From Spirochaetota bacterium (GTDB lineage Bacteria > Spirochaetota > Spirochaetia > CADAEX01), in assembly GCA_009786125.1 (NCBI GenBank), contig WQTU01000135.1, positions 1 through 58,527 on the forward strand: a stretch of 58,527 nucleotides of DNA, in the 5' to 3' direction. Each line of letters starts with the position of its first letter. The stretch's first letter is position 1. Under the pieces are notes generated by a model that saw nothing but the letters and a program-made list of their open reading frames with translations, was not told the DNA's origin and made no database searches. The translations under genes were made by a program, and so were the position numbers. This document shows positions 15,633-24,741 of the stretch, piece by piece.

Positions 15633-17044
15633 TATCTTCCGTAATATTTATCTATTTCTTCTTCCGTAACCCTATGGAGTTCTTCTCTCGGAAGCAGATT
15701 AAGGCACTGCCAGCCCTTATCCAAAGTTTCTTCAATTGTTCTGTCCTCGTTCATTTTTTGAGAAACAAAATTCCTTTCAAGGGCTTCTCCAAATTCCATA
15801 TATTGATGGTCAAGAGGAGTAAGCTCTTCTTCGCCAATAACCGAAGCCAGGTTTCTTACATCTTTTACATAGCTATATGCTGCAAAAAGCTGGCTCGCAA
15901 GATGCGGGTGGTCTTCTCTTGTCATGCCTTCGCCAATCCCGTCTTTCATAAGCCTGGAAAGAGACGGAAGACCTGCCACAGGAGGATAAATATTTCTACT
16001 GTACATTCCTCTCTCGAAAACTATCTGTCCTTCTGTTATATATCCTGTAAGATCGGGAATTGGGTGGGAAATATCATCATTAGGCATTGTAAGAATAGGG
16101 AGCTGAGTTATTGATCCGCTAAATCCTTTTATCATTCCCGATCTTTCGTAAAGTTCTGCAAGGTCAGAATACAAATATCCGGGATAACCTTTTCTTGAAG
16201 GAATTTCTCCTCTAATTGTTGAAATCTCTCTTAGAGATTCGCAATAGTTTGAAATATCTGTCATTATTACAAGTACGTGCATATTTTTGTTAAATGCCAG
16301 GTGCTCTGCAAGGGTAAGGGCAGTACGCGGTGTAATTATTCTTTCAATCGAAGGATCATCGGCAAGCGATAAAAACAGGGCTACATTATCAATAACCCCT
16401 GTTTCCTCAAAAGATCTTACGAAAAATTTTGCGACATCATTTTTTACACCCATTGCTGCAAAAACAACTGCAAAGTCTGTTGTGCCGCCTTTTATTTTTG
16501 CCTGTCTTGCAATCTGCGCAGCAAGCTCATTATGCGGAAGACCATTGCCGGAAAATATTGGAAGCTTTTGCCCCCTAATAAGGGTATTCATTCCATCTAT
16601 GGAAGAAATGCCTGTCTGTATAAAATCTTTTGGATATGAGCGCGCTGTTGGGTTTATTGCGACTCCGTTTACATCAAGCTCTGCTTCCGGCATAGGCAAT
16701 GGTCCGTTGTCGATAGGCTGCCCAAGCCCATTAAAAACTCTTCCAAGCATTCTTTCGCTTACTCCAAGTTTAAGAGGCTCTCCCATAAACCTGACATGAG
16801 TTTCCGGCATTGTAAGCCCGGAAGTTCCTTCAAAAACTTGAACACAAACTATATCTTTGGAAGTATCAAGCACGAGCCCAAGTCTTACATTTCCCTGGGG
16901 ATCAATGCACTGAACAAGCTCTCGATAACCAACCGGGTGTGTTTTTCGTATAAATACAAGCGGACCATCTATTCTATCAACGCCAATATACTCAAGATTT
17001 GTTTTTAATCTTTTTTGCTTTTTATCTATATCAATTTCAGACAT
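15632..17044 (-). CDS. atpB: V-type ATP synthase subunit B
   Basis: The 470 aa non-catalytic B subunit alternates with A in the cytosolic A3B3 ring. Characteristic blocks are GLVLDTSKDIVCVQVFEGTSGL, GLGQPIDNGP, QTGISSIDGMNTLIRGQKLPIFSGNGLPHNELAAQIARQA (the degenerate P-loop), SGSITQLPILTMPNDDISHPIPDLTGYITEGQIV and PSLSRLMKDGIGEGMTREDH. Its ATG is 14 bp from the subunit A stop, in a 23-bp tandem duplication that also supplies GGGGGCGATGA as the ribosome binding site. Confidence 0.97.
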   Translation of the reverse strand: MSEIDIDKKQKRLKTNLEYIGVDRIDGPLVFIRKTHPVGYRELVQCIDPQGNVRLGLVLDTSKDIVCVQVFEGTSGLTMPETHVRFMGEPLKLGVSERMLGRVFNGLGQPIDNGPLPMPEAELDVNGVAINPTARSYPKDFIQTGISSIDGMNTLIRGQKLPIFSGNGLPHNELAAQIARQAKIKGGTTDFAVVFAAMGVKNDVAKFFVRSFEETGVIDNVALFLSLADDPSIERIITPRTALTLAEHLAFNKNMHVLVIMTDISNYCESLREISTIRGEIPSRKGYPGYLYSDLAELYERSGMIKGFSGSITQLPILTMPNDDISHPIPDLTGYITEGQIVFERGMYSRNIYPPVAGLPSLSRLMKDGIGEGMTREDHPHLASQLFAAYSYVKDVRNLASVIGEEELTPLDHQYMEFGEALERNFVSQKMNEDRTIEETLDKGWQCLNLLPREELHRVTEEEIDKYYGR

Positions 17045-17087
17045 TCATCGCCCCCAATTAGACCCATTCATCGCCCCCAATTAGATC
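17042..17087. repeat. 23-bp tandem duplication at the atpA/atpB junction
   Basis: CATTCATCGCCCCCAATTAGA(T/C)C occurs twice back to back (17042-17064 and 17065-17087), 22 of 23 bases identical. On the coding strand one copy encodes the last residues of subunit A (LIGGDEW) and the other holds the A stop, the B ribosome binding site and the B start. It looks like a recent slippage event that reset the gene boundary. Confidence 0.9.
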
Positions 17088-18833
17088 CATAGAACGTTCG
17101 AGTTTTGCCATAAGCTTATCCAAGAGCTTAAGATCTTCGTTCGGAATATTAAATTTCATCTTTACAATATCCTGATAAATACTCAATTGCTTGAGCTTTA
17201 TAAGTGTAGCGCCTCTTTTTATTGCCTCCGCACCGCGTTTGTAATATTCAAGAATTAGCTGAAGCATTTTCATCTGCTTTTCTGCAGTGGAATATCTGTC
17301 AATTGTATCAAATGCATTCTGCTGCAAAAAAGCATTTTTAAACAAAGTACACACTTCTATAATAAACTTTTGGCTATCGGGAAGCGCATCCGGACCAACC
17401 AATTTTACAACTTGCTGGAGTCTTACTTCTTTTTGCAGAAGTTCCATAATATTGCCTCTATCATCTGACCATGTTGGCCCTGCATTCCGCTCCCACCACG
17501 GAATAAGATCGAAAAGATATTCAGTATAACTATCGAGCCATGATATAGCCGGATAATGCCGCGCATTTGCAAGCTGCCTGTCAAGACCCCAAAAACATCT
17601 TACAAATCGTTTTGTATGCTGTGTAACAGGCTCAGAAAAGTCACCGCCAGGAGGAGATACTGCGCCAATAAGCGTTACAGAACCATCTTTATCGCAAAGA
17701 GTTTTCATATAACCCGCTCTTTCATAGAACTCTGCAATTCTTGTAGGTAAATAAGCAGGAAATCCTTCCTCTGCCGGCATTTCTTCCATACGACCGGAAA
17801 GCTCTCTTAAAGCCTCTGCCCATCTTGATGTTGAATCAGCCATAACAGCAACATGATACCCCATGTCCCTGAAATATTCTGCAAGAGTTACTCCGGTATA
17901 TATACTTGCCTCTCTTGCAGATACAGGCATATTGGATGTGTTTGCTATAAGAACAGTTCTTTCCATAAGGCTTTTCCCGGATCTTGGGTCAATAAGATTC
18001 GGAAACTCATTAAGAACATCTGTCATCTCGTTACCGCGCTCTCCGCATCCTATGTAAACAATAATATCTGCATCGCACCATTTTGCAATAGCGTGCTGCG
18101 TCATTGTCTTGCCCGTGCCAAAGCCTCCGGGGAGAGCTACTGTTCCGCCTTTTGCAATGGGAAAAAGCGTATCTATTACTCTTTGCCCTGTTACAAGAGG
18201 AATATCAAGGGGCAATCTTTCCTTAACCGGCCTGGGTTTTCTTATATGCCAGTTCTGAATCATTGTGATTTTTTTATCGCCATCTTTAGTTTCAAGAACA
18301 GCAACAGTATCTGTTACTTTGTAATCTCCTTCTGCAGAAATGGATTTAACTATTCCCGATATTCCTGGAGGAATTAGTATTTTATGATTTATTCTGTCTG
18401 TTTCCTGAACAGAGCCGATTATACCTCCCCCTTCCATAAGGGAACCAATCTCAATATCTTCCGGCACAAAGTGCCATTTCTTTTCTTTATTTATTGAAGA
18501 AACCTGAATACCTTTTTCAATAAAATGACCAGAAATCTTATATATATCTTCAAGGGGTCTTTGAATACCATCATATATAGTTCCAATAAGACCAGGACCA
18601 AGTTCTGCAGAAAGAGGCATTCCGGAACCATAAATATTGTCGCCGGGGCATATTCCTGTTGTATCTTCATAAACCTGAATTACAGCGCTTTGATCTTCCA
18701 GCTTTATTATTTCACCAATCAACCTGGATTCAGCTACTTCAACCAACTCCAGCATCATGGCATTTGTAATACCCATTGCTTCAATTACCGGTCCATTTAC
18801 TCTTTTTACTTGTCCTACTATTTGCCCTTTCAT
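17058..18833 (-). CDS. atpA: V-type ATP synthase catalytic subunit A
   Basis: The 591 aa length is normal. The catalytic P-loop is [17 protein letters not shown] (~228-244), followed by [15 protein letters not shown] (Glu activating water nearby) and [43 protein letters not shown]. The bulge domain specific to A subunits (residues ~110-200: [10 protein letters not shown]...[21 protein letters not shown]) is present. It hydrolyses or makes ATP in the cytosolic ring, coupled to the I/K membrane rotor. The start ATG follows subunit E with a 37-bp gap. Confidence 0.97.
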   Translation of the reverse strand: MKGQIVGQVKRVNGPVIEAMGITNAMMLELVEVAESRLIGEIIKLEDQSAVIQVYEDTTGICPGDNIYGSGMPLSAELGPGLIGTIYDGIQRPLEDIYKISGHFIEKGIQVSSINKEKKWHFVPEDIEIGSLMEGGGIIGSVQETDRINHKILIPPGISGIVKSISAEGDYKVTDTVAVLETKDGDKKITMIQNWHIRKPRPVKERLPLDIPLVTGQRVIDTLFPIAKGGTVALPGGFGTGKTMTQHAIAKWCDADIIVYIGCGERGNEMTDVLNEFPNLIDPRSGKSLMERTVLIANTSNMPVSAREASIYTGVTLAEYFRDMGYHVAVMADSTSRWAEALRELSGRMEEMPAEEGFPAYLPTRIAEFYERAGYMKTLCDKDGSVTLIGAVSPPGGDFSEPVTQHTKRFVRCFWGLDRQLANARHYPAISWLDSYTEYLFDLIPWWERNAGPTWSDDRGNIMELLQKEVRLQQVVKLVGPDALPDSQKFIIEVCTLFKNAFLQQNAFDTIDRYSTAEKQMKMLQLILEYYKRGAEAIKRGATLIKLKQLSIYQDIVKMKFNIPNEDLKLLDKLMAKLERSMDLIGGDEWV

Positions 18834-18870
18834 TTAGAACCTCATATATTCTGGAATTCTTTGCAGAAAA

Positions 18871-19506
18871 TTATGAAAAGAATTCCTTGTAAATTATTTT
18901 CCTTACTTCTGACTGGTACCTCATCAAACGTGTGGGTACCTGATTGTTAAATGCTGTCTTATTATCCTTTGACGACAATACTATTCCTTGACTAAAAAGG
19001 GGATCTTTATCTGCTTTTTTAAGACTGATATTTCTGCCTGTAAGAATATTATATTTTTTTTCAGTTTCCTTGAGAAAATCATCTGTCATAATTTTAAGTT
19101 CTTTTTGAGAAGCATTTACAATAGCTTCTTCTTTCCCAAGTCCGATTGCTGCTTCCAATATCCAGCTTCTTATTATCTCAACATAAGAAGGGTCATTTGC
19201 TTTTTCATCTATTTTTTCTTTTATTCTATTTATAACATCATTTATTGTGTTTTCTTTAATCTTAAGCGCAATGCGCCTGCACTCCACAGAGATTGCAGAT
19301 GCATTATTTCTTTCTATAACAGCAACTTGCTGCGCTATTTTCTTATCCGTATCTTTTTTTATGGCTGCTACCCGCATATCTTTAGCCAGTTGTTTATCAG
19401 CAACTGTTTTCTCTGCGGCTGCTATTATATTAACTGCTTCATGCCTTGCAGATTCACCAATGCCGGAGACTAATTCAACCATATCATCGCTGGATGTTTT
19501 CATCAT
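18871..19506 (-). CDS. atpE: V-type ATP synthase subunit E
   Basis: The 211 aa subunit forms the peripheral stalk with subunit G/H. The N-terminal ~100 residues are a charged coiled coil (SARHEAVNIIAAAEKTVADKQLAKDMRVA...), and the C-terminal globular domain has the typical SQGIVLSSKDNKTAFNNQVPTRL where the enzyme head is gripped. A hairpin (GGAATTCTTT, perfect 10-bp arms, 18854-18888) overlaps its stop and could lower read-through into atpA, though the A subunit is usually more abundant. Confidence 0.92.
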   Translation of the reverse strand: MMKTSSDDMVELVSGIGESARHEAVNIIAAAEKTVADKQLAKDMRVAAIKKDTDKKIAQQVAVIERNNASAISVECRRIALKIKENTINDVINRIKEKIDEKANDPSYVEIIRSWILEAAIGLGKEEAIVNASQKELKIMTDDFLKETEKKYNILTGRNISLKKADKDPLFSQGIVLSSKDNKTAFNNQVPTRLMRYQSEVRKIIYKEFFS

Positions 19507-19536
19507 ACAATCCTTAAAAGAAAGACAAAATCAAAC

Positions 19537-19842
19537 TTAAAGCTTGATACCTATTGCTTCGTTTACCATTGCCCGAAGACCAAGCCTGCCTGGATCTTTT
19601 CCAGCCCGCCCCGGCACTTCAACAATCAATGGAAATTGTTTTGTAAAAATATATTTATCGACTTGAGACCGTATCATGTCAGCAATTTTATGCTCTATTA
19701 TAATAATTCCGACACCTTTGTCTTCCAGCGCTGTGTTAAATGCTACTTGTGCCTCAGCAGGATTTTCAGCCTTGAGCCCCTGTATGCCAACAAGGCCAAA
19801 TCCCAAAACAGCATCTTCATCGCCGATAATAAAATATTTCAT
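19537..19842 (-). CDS. atpF: V-type ATP synthase subunit F
   Basis: The 101 aa protein begins MKYFIIGDEDAVLGFGLVGIQG and continues VAFNTALEDKGVGIIIIEHKIADMI, the normal subunit F fold at the central stalk base. The end KDPGRLGLRAMVNEAIGIKL is family-typical. It is separated from subunit K by only three bases and from subunit E by 30. Confidence 0.94.
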   Translation of the reverse strand: MKYFIIGDEDAVLGFGLVGIQGLKAENPAEAQVAFNTALEDKGVGIIIIEHKIADMIRSQVDKYIFTKQFPLIVEVPGRAGKDPGRLGLRAMVNEAIGIKL

Positions 19843-19845
19843 TAC

Positions 19846-20220
19846 CTATATTGCCCCAAGAATCATAAGAGCTGTAATAAAACCAAATACTACAAGACCT
19901 TCTGCAAGCGCAATAAAAATAAGAGCATGAGTTGCAATTTCCGGTTTTTCAGCAATAGCTCCCATTGCCGCAGACCCAACCTGCCCAATAGCAATTCCAG
20001 CAGCAATAGCGCCAAAGCCAAATGCAACAGCCGCTGCTATAAGCCCAAACATTTGAACCTGGGCTTGATGTTCTGTTATGACTCTCATTTCTGCAGCAGG
20101 TGTATTGTCCTGTGCAAACACATTCACAACACTGCCCATAGCAAACATTGCCATAATAGCAAAAGTAACTACTAAACTTAGCATTACTTTTCTCTTAAAT
20201 TCCTTTGTCGGATTCATCAC
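19846..20220 (-). CDS. atpK: V-type ATP synthase proteolipid subunit K (c-ring)
   Basis: The 124 aa protein has an N-terminal hydrophobic segment that looks like a cleavable signal (VFAMGSVVNVFAQDN) plus one two-helix hairpin. Helix 1 contains GAIAAGIAIGQVGSAAMGAIAEKPE, and helix 2 the ion-carrying Glu in FIALAEGLVVFGFITALMIL. Gln in helix 1 is seen in sodium types, but the residue after the Glu is Gly rather than Ser/Thr, so the coupling ion is ambiguous. A single hairpin predicts a ring with one carboxylate per hairpin. Confidence 0.93.
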   Translation of the reverse strand: MMNPTKEFKRKVMLSLVVTFAIMAMFAMGSVVNVFAQDNTPAAEMRVITEHQAQVQMFGLIAAAVAFGFGAIAAGIAIGQVGSAAMGAIAEKPEIATHALIFIALAEGLVVFGFITALMILGAI

Positions 20221-20233
20221 TTATTCTCCTCCT

Positions 20234-22264
20234 TTAGTTATTCCTTTTTAGTGAAATTGGGGCATATGCTTCTCCCGTACCACTAAAATATTTCGAAAAA
20301 AATTCATAATAATTTAATCTTACAGACTGAATGCCTGCCACGAGCCCCTTAAGTCCAATTACCACAATATTCCCAAGCACCAAAATTAGAATCGACCAAG
20401 CATTAAAGCTGCCATCCGGAGTTGTCATTCTTGCCATTTGATCAAAAGCCACCATTATGCTTACATGAGCAATGCCAAGCCCTGCAACTCGCATAAAAGA
20501 AAGCGTATTGGCAAGATAGCCTGAAAAAATCTCCAGCATCTCAACAAACCAATCCATTCCAAACTTTATTAATGCTGCAAAAGAGAATTTTGCAGCATAA
20601 CCACTCTTGCTATGTAAATAAAATTCTATTGGCGGTTTAAGCATAAAGAGCACTGCCGGAATCCCAAGAAGTATAAAAAGCAAAGTAGTGTCCGGAAGTT
20701 GGCTATAGCCCGATCCAGCAAAGTAGAAAGCTGTATAAACTCCTCCTCCATACATCCATGCGCCCAAAAGACCGCCCTTATCCAGAAAAAGCCTAAACCA
20801 GCTTTTTGTTGCTATACAGTTAATCCAATTAATAACAAGCCCTAATCCTATAACAATTATACCAAAACAGATTGTAATAAAAAGAATATCATAAACACTT
20901 TGTACAAACCCTGTGCCGGGATACCCTACAACAATGCCGTGGTAGTAAAACCATAAAGGCGGGAACCATGAATATCCAAAGTATGAACCAAAAAGAACTC
21001 CTGATATCATTGCAGCACCGCCGCACCAGATCATAAGCTGGCAAATCTTGTTTACCCCTTTATTTTCAGACTTTGCTGTAAAAACCGTTCCTATAACTCC
21101 TATGAGAACAAGAACAAACCCATGCCCAACATCCCCAAACATAAGACCAAACATTGCAAGATATGTAAGCGCAACAATCGGAGTAGGATCAACAGTTCCA
21201 TATTTAGGTATCGCATAATTTTTAACAAGCATTTCAAAAGGAGATAACAGTTTAGGATTCTCCATTTTAACAGGAATTTCCAGGTTATTATTTTCTATAT
21301 TTTTTGGCTCGCTCCACTCAAGGTAACACTTACCTTTTGTAATGGATCTTATTTCAGCATCAACAGTTTTTCTTTTAGACGCAGGAAGCCATCCGGAAAA
21401 AATCATTGTTCGTGAAGTTCTGCAGTAAAAAGATTGCATCCTGTAAAAAAGCTCATTCATTCTAAGATTTGCCCACATATCGTCAAGCTGTTGCTTTTTC
21501 AAAAAAACAAGTTCTGCTACAGACTGACTAGCTTCATCCTGCTTTGCTTTTAACTTATCTATTCTTCTATCTATTTCCGATAAAGTATTTGCATCCAACT
21601 TGTTTATACTATCTGAATACTCTATTTTTTCCCAACTGAAGCTTTGTAGAATTTTATCAACAAGAACAGAATCTCTTTTCATTGTAATCAGCAAAAATGT
21701 TAAAAATTTGCCGCCTGCACCAAGCTTGATCTCAACAGAAGGGAGAGAGTAAAGTTCAGAAACAAACTCATACTCTTTTGCAGCAGGAATCCTCCCTGTT
21801 TGCACATCCAAAAACGTATATTTTTCCGCTAAATTAATATCTCCCTTAAGGCTTGAAAAAAGCATAAGCTGACGCTTTATCTCTTCAAGCTTGTGAATTT
21901 CCTGCTGCAAGTATTTTTGATTATCTCTTATTTTTTGAAGCTCAACAGTTATTTTATCAAGAACCCGATTGCTGGCATCAACATCTATAGAAGTAAGCGT
22001 TGAAACATCAAGCTCTCTTACATCAGCAGGAAAATAATTGATGACATTAAAGACTGTTTCTATTCGCTTTCTGGTTTCCGTAATTTTACCTTGAACACTT
22101 TCCGGACAAGCATTAGTAATATAACTTTCCGCCTCTTTAGAAACATCTGTAACTTTTACAAAGTGCAGAACACCTTCCCCCAAAAGCCCTTTGGTAACCG
22201 CGTCAACATCCTCTTCGAGAATTACTGTCGTAAGACGACACATTTTTGTTGTAAACAAAATCAT
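20234..22264 (-). CDS. atpI: V-type ATP synthase subunit I (a-type stator)
   Basis: The 676 aa protein has a cytosolic helical N-half (~1-340) and a membrane C-half of seven to eight TM helices. The C-half opens GTVDPTPIVALTYLAMFGLMFGDVGHGFVLVLIG, the classical family block. Near the end LSFMRVAGLGIAHVSIMVAF carries the essential Arg of the ion half-channels (in FMRVAGLG). It anchors the stator and conducts ions against the K ring. The start overlaps the subunit C stop (ATGA). Confidence 0.96.
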   Translation of the reverse strand: MILFTTKMCRLTTVILEEDVDAVTKGLLGEGVLHFVKVTDVSKEAESYITNACPESVQGKITETRKRIETVFNVINYFPADVRELDVSTLTSIDVDASNRVLDKITVELQKIRDNQKYLQQEIHKLEEIKRQLMLFSSLKGDINLAEKYTFLDVQTGRIPAAKEYEFVSELYSLPSVEIKLGAGGKFLTFLLITMKRDSVLVDKILQSFSWEKIEYSDSINKLDANTLSEIDRRIDKLKAKQDEASQSVAELVFLKKQQLDDMWANLRMNELFYRMQSFYCRTSRTMIFSGWLPASKRKTVDAEIRSITKGKCYLEWSEPKNIENNNLEIPVKMENPKLLSPFEMLVKNYAIPKYGTVDPTPIVALTYLAMFGLMFGDVGHGFVLVLIGVIGTVFTAKSENKGVNKICQLMIWCGGAAMISGVLFGSYFGYSWFPPLWFYYHGIVVGYPGTGFVQSVYDILFITICFGIIVIGLGLVINWINCIATKSWFRLFLDKGGLLGAWMYGGGVYTAFYFAGSGYSQLPDTTLLFILLGIPAVLFMLKPPIEFYLHSKSGYAAKFSFAALIKFGMDWFVEMLEIFSGYLANTLSFMRVAGLGIAHVSIMVAFDQMARMTTPDGSFNAWSILILVLGNIVVIGLKGLVAGIQSVRLNYYEFFSKYFSGTGEAYAPISLKRNN

Positions 22265-23328
22265 ATTACACTCTTAATCCTGGTTTCATCTATATCATAG
22301 CATTTCGCATTTAAAATTGTCATAACTTTACTTATTTCATTTTTCTTTAAAACAAAATACGCCATTAGAATTCCAATTGTAAAAGGATTTCCTACTTTTA
22401 TCTTTCTCACCCCATGTATAATTATTTGATCAAAAAATCGCCCTAAAAGCAAAAGCTTTGATTGCTGAGTATTTAAATTTTGCGTAATTAGTAATGGAGG
22501 AAGAAATGGAAATTTTCTGCGTATAAAATCTTTTACCAATTCAACTGGAGTTTCAGAATCAGAAACCTGTTCAAGCATTTTTCTATCAATATAATATCCA
22601 TAAGGAATTATATTTGAGACACATTGGTCCAAAGTCATTTTATAAAAGTCACGCGATCTTATAAACCAGGAAATGTTTTCTACATCAACTTCAATACCAA
22701 TTATTCGCTTAACAATGGCAAAATCTGCCTTGCTTAGCTTTATTGCTTTTTCATAAAGCTGCTGGTAAAAATATTTATCCAGCGCTAGTTCAATAGAAAA
22801 AAGATTTTCTGCTGAAGAAGAATTCTCTTTTATTATTTTTGCATACGGAGTCTTTTCAAGTATAACAGCAATAGATTCTATGTTTTCAACATTTATAATC
22901 TGATCTACATGAAGATCATAGTGAATTTTTTCCCGGTAAAGATACGGTGTATATGCAGCAATATTTCTTTTTCTGATAGTCCTGTCAAACCACAGTCTTA
23001 ATGCTGCTTTTAAGTTCTCAACTTCATATTTACGGGTTAGCCCTCTTACAAATTCAAGAACATCTCCGGAAATGTGCTTTTCAATTTCATAGTAAAGAGA
23101 GATTTCTTTTTTATAGAGTTCAAGCTCAGCAAGCTTAAGATCCCCGGTTCTAACATAAACTTCTTCAATTTTTTGAAAATGGGTATTATGAAGCAGCCTG
23201 ATTGCTTCGGGAAGAGATTTTGCTTTTGCCATATTATCAAAAACATCATCTTTTAGTATTTTACTTTTTCGCGCTCTGAGTTTAGCATTAATAAAAGCAT
23301 ATTTTTTTACTTTACCCATACCCAGCAT
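22261..23328 (-). CDS. atpC: V-type ATP synthase subunit C (AC39-type)
   Basis: The 355 aa helical protein begins KVKKYAFINAKLRARKSKIL, has NLKAALRLWFDRTIRKRNI and VKRIIGIEVDVENISWFIRSRDFY (family block linking repeated three-helix units), and ends PFTIGILMAYFVLKKNEISKVMTILNAKCYDI, all typical of AC39/NtpC. It couples the K ring to the central stalk. ATG at 23328 follows AAGGA with 7-base spacing. It overlaps subunit I by four bases. Confidence 0.94.
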   Translation of the reverse strand: MLGMGKVKKYAFINAKLRARKSKILKDDVFDNMAKAKSLPEAIRLLHNTHFQKIEEVYVRTGDLKLAELELYKKEISLYYEIEKHISGDVLEFVRGLTRKYEVENLKAALRLWFDRTIRKRNIAAYTPYLYREKIHYDLHVDQIINVENIESIAVILEKTPYAKIIKENSSSAENLFSIELALDKYFYQQLYEKAIKLSKADFAIVKRIIGIEVDVENISWFIRSRDFYKMTLDQCVSNIIPYGYYIDRKMLEQVSDSETPVELVKDFIRRKFPFLPPLLITQNLNTQQSKLLLLGRFFDQIIIHGVRKIKVGNPFTIGILMAYFVLKKNEISKVMTILNAKCYDIDETRIKSVI

Positions 23329-23342
23329 ACAGATTTCCTTAC

Positions 23343-23672
23343 CTATTCCCGTTCATATTCAGGCATAAGCAAAAATTCAGTAATTTGATTGGCTACCTCT
23401 TCTGTTTGAGCACAATTGTCTTCAAAAAACCTTGTATTTTCATCTTCAGCATCTTTAATAGCCTTAGCCAGACTTTCTTCTGCTTTCTGTTTCGCAACAG
23501 CAACAGAATCCCGAATTTTTATATGCGCTTCTTCTTTGGCAGAATTTACAGCCTGATTATATTCAGACTCTGCTTTTGCAACAATTTCCAGTGCTTTTTC
23601 TTTGGCATGCTGAATAATCATTTCAGCTTCCTTTTCTGCCCTAATAATTTCATCAAAAACTGTTTTTTGCAT
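23343..23672 (-). CDS. V-type ATP synthase subunit G/H-like coiled coil
   Basis: First gene of the cluster; 109 aa from the internal ATG (MQKTVFDEIIRAEKEAEMII). The ORF-track start at 23711 is a TTG that adds a basic 13-residue stretch; I prefer the internal ATG, although its ribosome binding site (AGAGAAA) is weak. The product is one long Ala/Glu-rich helix (AKEKALEIVAKAESEYNQAVNSAKEEA), fitting the peripheral-stalk partner of subunit E. It reads divergently from pyrK. Confidence 0.85.
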   Translation of the reverse strand: MQKTVFDEIIRAEKEAEMIIQHAKEKALEIVAKAESEYNQAVNSAKEEAHIKIRDSVAVAKQKAEESLAKAIKDAEDENTRFFEDNCAQTEEVANQITEFLLMPEYERE

Positions 23673-23714
23673 TTTTTTTCTCTGTTGGTATTTCTTACAC
23701 TCTATTCCCAAGAG

Positions 23715-23758
23715 TAATATTAGTCAATAAACATTTTTTTTTGTAAATACTAATATTA
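23715..23758. promoter_or_regulatory. Inverted repeat in the V-ATPase/pyrK divergent intergenic region
   Basis: TAATATTAGT (23715-23724) and ACTAATATTA (23749-23758) are perfect inverted arms separated by 24 AT-rich bases, between the two divergent transcription units. It could be an operator read from both sides, or a hairpin on the leader RNA. No regulator gene is adjacent. Confidence 0.45.
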
Positions 23759-23796
23759 TTGAAAAAAAAGCATATTTTATTTACAGTCATTATCAG

Positions 23797-24657
23797 ATGA
23801 AAAAAATCGAAACAGGGAAATTATATATACTAGAAGATATTGCAACCGACCTTGCTTATCTTAAAATCAAAATCGGAAAAAACGCACAAAATTACGTCCC
23901 AGGCAATTTTGTAACAATTCTTCCCCCGGTCTCATCCGGAAGATACTTGCGAAGACCTTTTTCTTTAGCTGGAAACTCAGACGATTCCATAGAGCTTATT
24001 ATAAAAAACATCGGTCCTGTTACAAAAAGTCTTGTTTCTCTCGCACCGGAGACCGAAGTCGAAGTGCTTGGACCCCTTGGCAACAGCTATCAGATTCCAG
24101 AAAACATAAAAAAACTCTGGATGATCGGCGGCGGCACAGGGATTGCATCGATTCTGTTCTTAAATTCCATGCGGCAGGGCAATGCAGACAAAGTTTTGTG
24201 GGCAGGCAGGACAAAAGATCAGCTTCCTTCCGCGGATTTATTTTATACTGATGGGTTAGAAAGCCGATTTTCGCACATTTTTAAGAAAAATATTGTTCTG
24301 GCAACTGATGATGGCTCTATTGGCGAAAAAGGCACAGCGCCGGAAATTCTGGAGCGCTGGCTTGGGCAGGAGAGCCCGCCGGACGCAATTGTTTCCTGCG
24401 GGCCGCACGGCATGATGCAAGCAATAAAAAAAATAGCAGATGCACGCAACATTCCTGCATGGTTTTCACTTGAGGAATTTATGGCGTGCGGCACCGGCGC
24501 TTGTGCAGGATGCGCAGTACCTTCTTCTAGCGGCGGTTATCTTAAAGCCTGCGTAGACGGACCTGTTTTTGCGGGGTCGCTGATTAAATTTGACTCTAAT
24601 CAGCAACCCCATGTTTTTTCTCGTTTTCTTGCAGAAAACTGCGAAAAAAAACATTAA
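23797..24657 (+). CDS. pyrK: Dihydroorotate dehydrogenase electron-transfer subunit PyrK
   Basis: This is the FAD/[2Fe-2S] partner of PyrD in class 1B enzymes, passing electrons from dihydroorotate to NAD+. FAD-binding RYLRRPFSLAG (~50-60) and the NAD-binding MIGGGTGIASILFL follow the ferredoxin-reductase layout. The cluster ligands are in EEFMACGTGACAGCAVP and LKACVDGPVF (C-x4-C-x2-C-x(n)-C). The usual PyrK tail ends soon after GPVF; here the last 28 codons (GSLIKFDSNQ...CEKKH) come from repeat R1 hairpins 1 and 2, with the stop in the repeat. At 286 aa the protein is therefore longer than its likely ancestor. Confidence 0.93.
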   Translation: MKKIETGKLYILEDIATDLAYLKIKIGKNAQNYVPGNFVTILPPVSSGRYLRRPFSLAGNSDDSIELIIKNIGPVTKSLVSLAPETEVEVLGPLGNSYQIPENIKKLWMIGGGTGIASILFLNSMRQGNADKVLWAGRTKDQLPSADLFYTDGLESRFSHIFKKNIVLATDDGSIGEKGTAPEILERWLGQESPPDAIVSCGPHGMMQAIKKIADARNIPAWFSLEEFMACGTGACAGCAVPSSSGGYLKACVDGPVFAGSLIKFDSNQQPHVFSRFLAENCEKKH

Positions 24658-24713
24658 GGTAATACGGCTTGCCCCTTCGGGATGCTTTGCAATTCTCGAT
24701 TGAATAAAGCCGT
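24573..24713. repeat. R1 element, copy 2, inserted across the 3' end of pyrK
   Basis: Hairpin 1 (24573-24610) has arms GGGGTCGCTGATTA / TAATCAGCAACCCC with the loop of copy 1 (AATTTGACTC) preserved, while the outer seven base pairs differ but still pair. Hairpin 2 (24613-24652) is nearly identical to copy 1. Hairpin 3 is closed by ACGGCTT (24664-24670) and AAGCCGT (24707-24713) around the conserved ATTCTCGATTGAATAAA. The pyrK stop lies at 24655-24657. pyrD starts 28 bp after the element. Confidence 0.9.
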
Positions 24714-24741
24714 GATTTATTCAAAGCAGCGAGGTAATTCT

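Noticed and set aside
18854-18888. Possible fifth R1-type copy at the atpE/atpA junction (GCAGAAAATTATGAAAAG)
   Set aside because: Only a short stretch resembles R1 hairpin 2 and the stem GGAATTCTTT is a separate hairpin; noted as a simple inverted repeat in atpE.
24682-24741. Upstream extension of pyrD from 24682
   Set aside because: Would translate through repeat R1; TTG 24742 has GAGG and gives the normal N-terminus.
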